In this document: positions 5,719 to 7,913 of the stretch, piece after piece
Layout: the number at the start of each line of letters is the position of its first letter
How positions within the stretch are numbered: the stretch's first letter is position 1
Source: an uncultured Clostridia bacterium
Lineage (GTDB): Bacteria > Bacillota > Clostridia > Oscillospirales > CAG-272
Assembly (NCBI GenBank): GCA_937898155.1
Contig: CALEJO010000209.1
Location: 1-7,913, forward strand
Length of the DNA stretch: 7,913 nt
Reading direction: 5' to 3'
Program-made: the position numbers and the translations under genes
The notes under the pieces: generated by a model
What the model was told of the DNA's origin: nothing
Database searches by the model: none
Seen by the model: only the letters and a program-made list of their open reading frames with translations

Positions 5719-5734
5719 AGAAAAGGAGACGACT

Positions 5735-5908
5735 ATGCCTTATAAAATCGACGAAGAAAAATGCCTTGGATGCGGCGCGTGTGCCGACGGTTGCCCCGTC
5801 AGCGCGATCTCCGAGAAAGACGGAAAATACGTGATCAATCCCGATGAGTGCATTGATTGCGGCGCGTGCGCGGGCACTTGCCCCGTGGAAGCTCCGAGCG
5901 AGCAGTAA
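5735..5908 (+). CDS. 2[4Fe-4S] ferredoxin
   Basis: A 57-residue bacterial (clostridial-type) ferredoxin, a low-potential electron carrier in the cytoplasm. Both cluster motifs are intact: Cys10-x2-Cys13-x2-Cys16-x3-Cys20-Pro and Cys39-x2-Cys42-x2-Cys45-x3-Cys49-Pro. The first three cysteines of each motif bind one cluster and the fourth binds the other. The two halves are internal repeats (CLGCGACADGCP versus CIDCGACAGTCP). The start is ATG 5735 with AAAGGAG at 5722-5728, six bases upstream. The gene has its own promoter, a structured leader and its own terminator, so it is a single-gene unit and the neighbours do not identify its redox partner. Candidates from general knowledge of anaerobes are pyruvate:ferredoxin oxidoreductase and hydrogenase. 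Confidence 0.97.
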   Translation: MPYKIDEEKCLGCGACADGCPVSAISEKDGKYVINPDECIDCGACAGTCPVEAPSEQ

Positions 5909-5938
5909 TACATCCGAAAGCGGATATCCGCCGAAAAA

Positions 5939-5972
5939 AGTCGACTTGTTGCAAAACAAGTCGGCTTTTTTT
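5939..5972 (+). terminator. Rho-independent terminator after ferredoxin, GCAA tetraloop
   Basis: GTCGACTTGTT (5940-5950) pairs with AACAAGTCGGC (5955-5965) over 11 bp, with one G-U pair, closed by a GCAA (GNRA-type) loop at 5951-5954. AAs before and Ts after extend the stem, and T5966-T5972 form the U-tract. A small hairpin, ATCCG-AAAG-CGGAT (5912-5925), lies between the stop codon and this terminator. Confidence 0.95.
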
Positions 5973-6017
5973 GAAAAAATTTTCCTGCGAGGGCTTTTTT
6001 TTCTCCTAAAAACGTAG

Positions 6018-6023
6018 TATAAT
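6018..6023 (+). promoter_or_regulatory. Putative -10 element for the ligase-racemase unit
   Basis: TATAAT at 6018-6023 is a perfect -10 hexamer, 31 bases before the ATG at 6055, following the ferredoxin terminator. No good -35 is found at 16-18 bases upstream, where the sequence is a T-run (5995-6002), so the promoter may be weak or activator-dependent. Confidence 0.55.
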
Positions 6024-6054
6024 AGAAATAACCATTTCCATCGAGGAGTATCGT

Positions 6055-7281
6055 ATGAAGCAAACGAATCGTCAAAATAAGATCGTGCCCGTTTTGCTCG
6101 GCGCCGATCTGAACTGTTATAGCGTCGCACGCGCGTTTCACGAGGCGTTCGGCGTTTGTTCGTTTGCGTTCGGACGGTATTCCCTCGGCACCGTCGCGCA
6201 CAGCAGTATCGTCCGGCTGACCGTCGTGCCCGACCTGACGGAAGACGACGTGCTTTTGCGGACGCTTTCCGATTTCGCGGACGCGCATCCGGACGATGAC
6301 CTCTATCTCGTCGGTTGCACCGACGCCTATGCGGAACTGATCATCCGCCACCGCGGCGTGCTTTCCGCGCGGTATTTTTGCGCTTGTCCCGACGTCGCCC
6401 TCCTCAATTCGCTCGTTTCCAAAGAATCGTTTTATCGCGTCTGCGAACAATCCGGCGTAGCGTATCCGCGCACCGTCGTTCTGCACGGCGAAGAAGACAC
6501 GGCGCTTCTGCGCTCACTTCCGTTTTCCTATCCCGTCATCGTCAAGCCATCTAGCTCGATCCGATACTGGGAGCACCCGTTCGACGGCATGAAAAAGGTC
6601 TATCGCGCGGCTGACGCCGACGAGGCGGAAGCCATTGTCCGTGCGATCTTCGGCTCCGGCTACGACGATTCGATCATCGTGCAGGATTTCATTCCGGGCG
6701 ACGATTCTGGGATGTTCGTTCTGACCGCGTATTCCGATCAAGATGCCAAGGTGCGCATGATGGCGCTCGGGCACGTTTTGCTGGAAGAGCACACGCCGAA
6801 AGGACTCGGCAATCACGTCGCCATTCTCACGGAATCTCACGAGGAAGTGATCGAACCGCTCAAACGCCTGCTCGAAGAGATCGGCTATACCGGTTTTTCC
6901 AATTTCGATATCAAATTCGACCCGCGCGACGGAAAATTCAAGGTCTTCGAGATCAATCTCCGCCAAGGCAGGAGCAACTTTTACGTGACGAACGCGGGCG
7001 TCAATCTCGCTTCTCTTCTCGTGCGCGACCGCGAGCGTTCGTTCGGCGACGAAATGATCCTCGTGCGCGACGCTTCGTTCTGGCACACCGTTCCGATGAA
7101 GATCGTCTATTCGTATCTCCGCGACGACGAAACAAAAAAGAAAGTGACATCTTTGATGCGGAAAAAGAAAGGCGGCACCTCGCTTTTCTATCGCTATGAC
7201 CTCATCCGTCATCCGTTGCGTCTTGTGTATGTCCTCGCGCATAACAGGCGATATTATCAAAAATATCGGCTCTATCCTTAA
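6055..7281 (+). CDS. ATP-grasp carboxylate-amine ligase, D-aspartate ligase-like
   Basis: A 408-residue ATP-grasp enzyme that would activate a carboxylate as acyl phosphate and join it to an amine. Seen: a Rossmann-like N-terminal domain (10-120, with VLLGADLNCYSVARAF and LVGCTDAYAEL); the nucleotide-binding YPVIVKPSSS (159-168, Lys164); IIVQDFIPGDDSG (207-219); and the C-terminal metal and ATP motif GYTGFSNFDIKF (277-288) with VFEINLRQGRSN (297-308, Glu299 and Asn301). The C-terminal tail is basic and aromatic (RRYYQKYRLYP). No signal peptide is present, so it is cytoplasmic. The ATG has GAGGAG (6043-6048) six bases upstream. The gene just downstream is an Asp/Glu-type racemase, as in the E. 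faecium D-aspartate ligase (Aslfm) locus, which suggests that D-Asp is the carboxylate donor. Substrate specificity is inferred from the pairing; another amino-acid ligase is possible. Confidence 0.85.
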   Translation: MKQTNRQNKIVPVLLGADLNCYSVARAFHEAFGVCSFAFGRYSLGTVAHSSIVRLTVVPDLTEDDVLLRTLSDFADAHPDDDLYLVGCTDAYAELIIRHRGVLSARYFCACPDVALLNSLVSKESFYRVCEQSGVAYPRTVVLHGEEDTALLRSLPFSYPVIVKPSSSIRYWEHPFDGMKKVYRAADADEAEAIVRAIFGSGYDDSIIVQDFIPGDDSGMFVLTAYSDQDAKVRMMALGHVLLEEHTPKGLGNHVAILTESHEEVIEPLKRLLEEIGYTGFSNFDIKFDPRDGKFKVFEINLRQGRSNFYVTNAGVNLASLLVRDRERSFGDEMILVRDASFWHTVPMKIVYSYLRDDETKKKVTSLMRKKKGGTSLFYRYDLIRHPLRLVYVLAHNRRYYQKYRLYP

Positions 7282-7298
7282 ATCATTCGGAGGCAATT

Positions 7299-7913
7299 AT
7301 GTCCAAAACCCTCGGCATCCTCGGCGGACTCGGTCCGGCGGCGAGCGTTTATTTTTACCGGCTGATCACGGAGCATACGCGCGCCGCGAAAGACCAGGAT
7401 CACTTAAATATCGTTTTGTTCAGCGGTGCCGACATTCCCGATCGGAGCGAATTTATCCTCGGCAAAAGCGATCGCTCGCCGCTCCCGCTGATGAAAGAGG
7501 ATATCCGCAAGCTCGTTTCCGTCGGCGCGGAGGTCATCGCCGTGCCATGCAATACCGCGCATTATTTTTACGATGAGTTGGAAGCGTCCTCGCCCGTTCC
7601 CGTCATCAATATTATCCGCGAAACGGTCGCGCTCGCCAAAGCGAACGGCGCAAAAAAGGTCGGCGTGCTCGCCACCTCCGGCACGATCCGAGCGGGCGCG
7701 TATCAAAAGATATGCGCGGATGTTTCGCTCGACTGCGCCGCGCCGTCTCCGGAGAACGAAGCGGCGCTGATGGAGATCATTTACGGCAGCATCAAGCAGG
7801 CGCTCCCGCCGGACACCGCCGCATTTCTGCGGATCGCGGATTCGCTCCGCGCCGACGGGTGCGATGTGATTCTGCTCGGCTGCACCGAGCTTTCGCTGAT
7901 CGTGGAAACGCCC
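7299..7913 (+). CDS. Aspartate/glutamate-family racemase (3' end outside window)
   Basis: The first 205 residues of a cofactor-independent amino-acid racemase that interconverts L- and D-aspartate (or a related amino acid) by a two-cysteine mechanism. It opens with KTLGILGGLGPAAS. Both catalytic cysteines are visible: Cys84 in VPCNTAHYFYDEL and Cys195 in LLGCTELSLIV. Other family features are VINIIRETV (102-110), GVLATSGTI (122-130) and the PSPENE turn. The frame is still open at base 7913 and probably lacks only the last 20-40 residues. The ATG at 7299 has GGAGG (7289-7293) five bases upstream and lies 17 bases after the ligase stop with no terminator between, so the two genes are co-transcribed. 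PCNT and GCTE wording fits aspartate racemase better than glutamate racemase (MurI); broad-specificity Asp/Glu racemase remains possible. Confidence 0.9.
   Translation, partial: MSKTLGILGGLGPAASVYFYRLITEHTRAAKDQDHLNIVLFSGADIPDRSEFILGKSDRSPLPLMKEDIRKLVSVGAEVIAVPCNTAHYFYDELEASSPVPVINIIRETVALAKANGAKKVGVLATSGTIRAGAYQKICADVSLDCAAPSPENEAALMEIIYGSIKQALPPDTAAFLRIADSLRADGCDVILLGCTELSLIVETP

Noticed and set aside
5740..6486. 248-codon minus-strand frame across the ferredoxin, its terminator and the ligase start
   Set aside because: It crosses a well-formed terminator and two conserved genes on the other strand.
6514..7296. 260-codon minus-strand frame opposite the ATP-grasp gene
   Set aside because: The sense strand carries clear ATP-grasp motifs; the antisense product has no recognisable domain.

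Overview
The window reads as chromosome from an endospore-forming member of the Clostridia (Firmicutes/Bacillota). The evidence is a spoVAC-spoVAD-spoVAE operon, a darA(yaaQ)-holB-ricT(yaaT) block in Firmicutes order, purine-rich Shine-Dalgarno sites and sigma-A type promoters. Coding regions are visibly GC-rich (many CGC, GCG and GTC codons) and the spacers are AT-rich. I cannot name the genus; an uncultured gut-type clostridial lineage is a guess from composition only. There is no insertion sequence, tRNA, rRNA, CRISPR array or phage gene. No gene-free stretch exceeds 300 bases; the longest is 193 bases (5542-5734).

Layout. (1) 1-1294, plus strand: the 3' part of a DusB-type tRNA-dihydrouridine synthase, then an SGNH/GDSL hydrolase whose ATG directly follows the dusB stop. 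A bidirectional terminator at 1293-1323 separates it from the converging operon. (2) 1332-3598, minus strand, transcribed right to left: the c-di-AMP receptor DarA, the clamp-loader subunit delta' (HolB) and the RNA-maturation factor RicT. A textbook sigma-A promoter (TTGACA-17-TATAAT) at 3629-3657 drives them. (3) 3690-5541, minus strand: spoVAC, spoVAD and spoVAE with overlapping ends and a strong terminator. This is the core of the dipicolinic-acid channel of spores. (4) 5634-5972, plus strand: a single-gene unit for a small 2[4Fe-4S] ferredoxin, with its own extended -10 promoter, a 5' leader that can fold as an H-type pseudoknot, and a GCAA-tetraloop terminator. (5) 6018-7913, plus strand: an ATP-grasp carboxylate-amine ligase followed 17 bases later by an aspartate/glutamate-type racemase that is cut by the window end.

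How the genes work together. The racemase and ATP-grasp pair resembles the enterococcal/lactococcal module in which an aspartate racemase makes D-Asp and an ATP-grasp ligase attaches it to a peptidoglycan precursor. Here that is a prediction, and the acceptor is unknown. The most unusual untranslated element is the ferredoxin leader: two interleaved perfect 7-bp complements fill almost all of the roughly 50-nt 5' UTR between the predicted start site and the ribosome-binding site.
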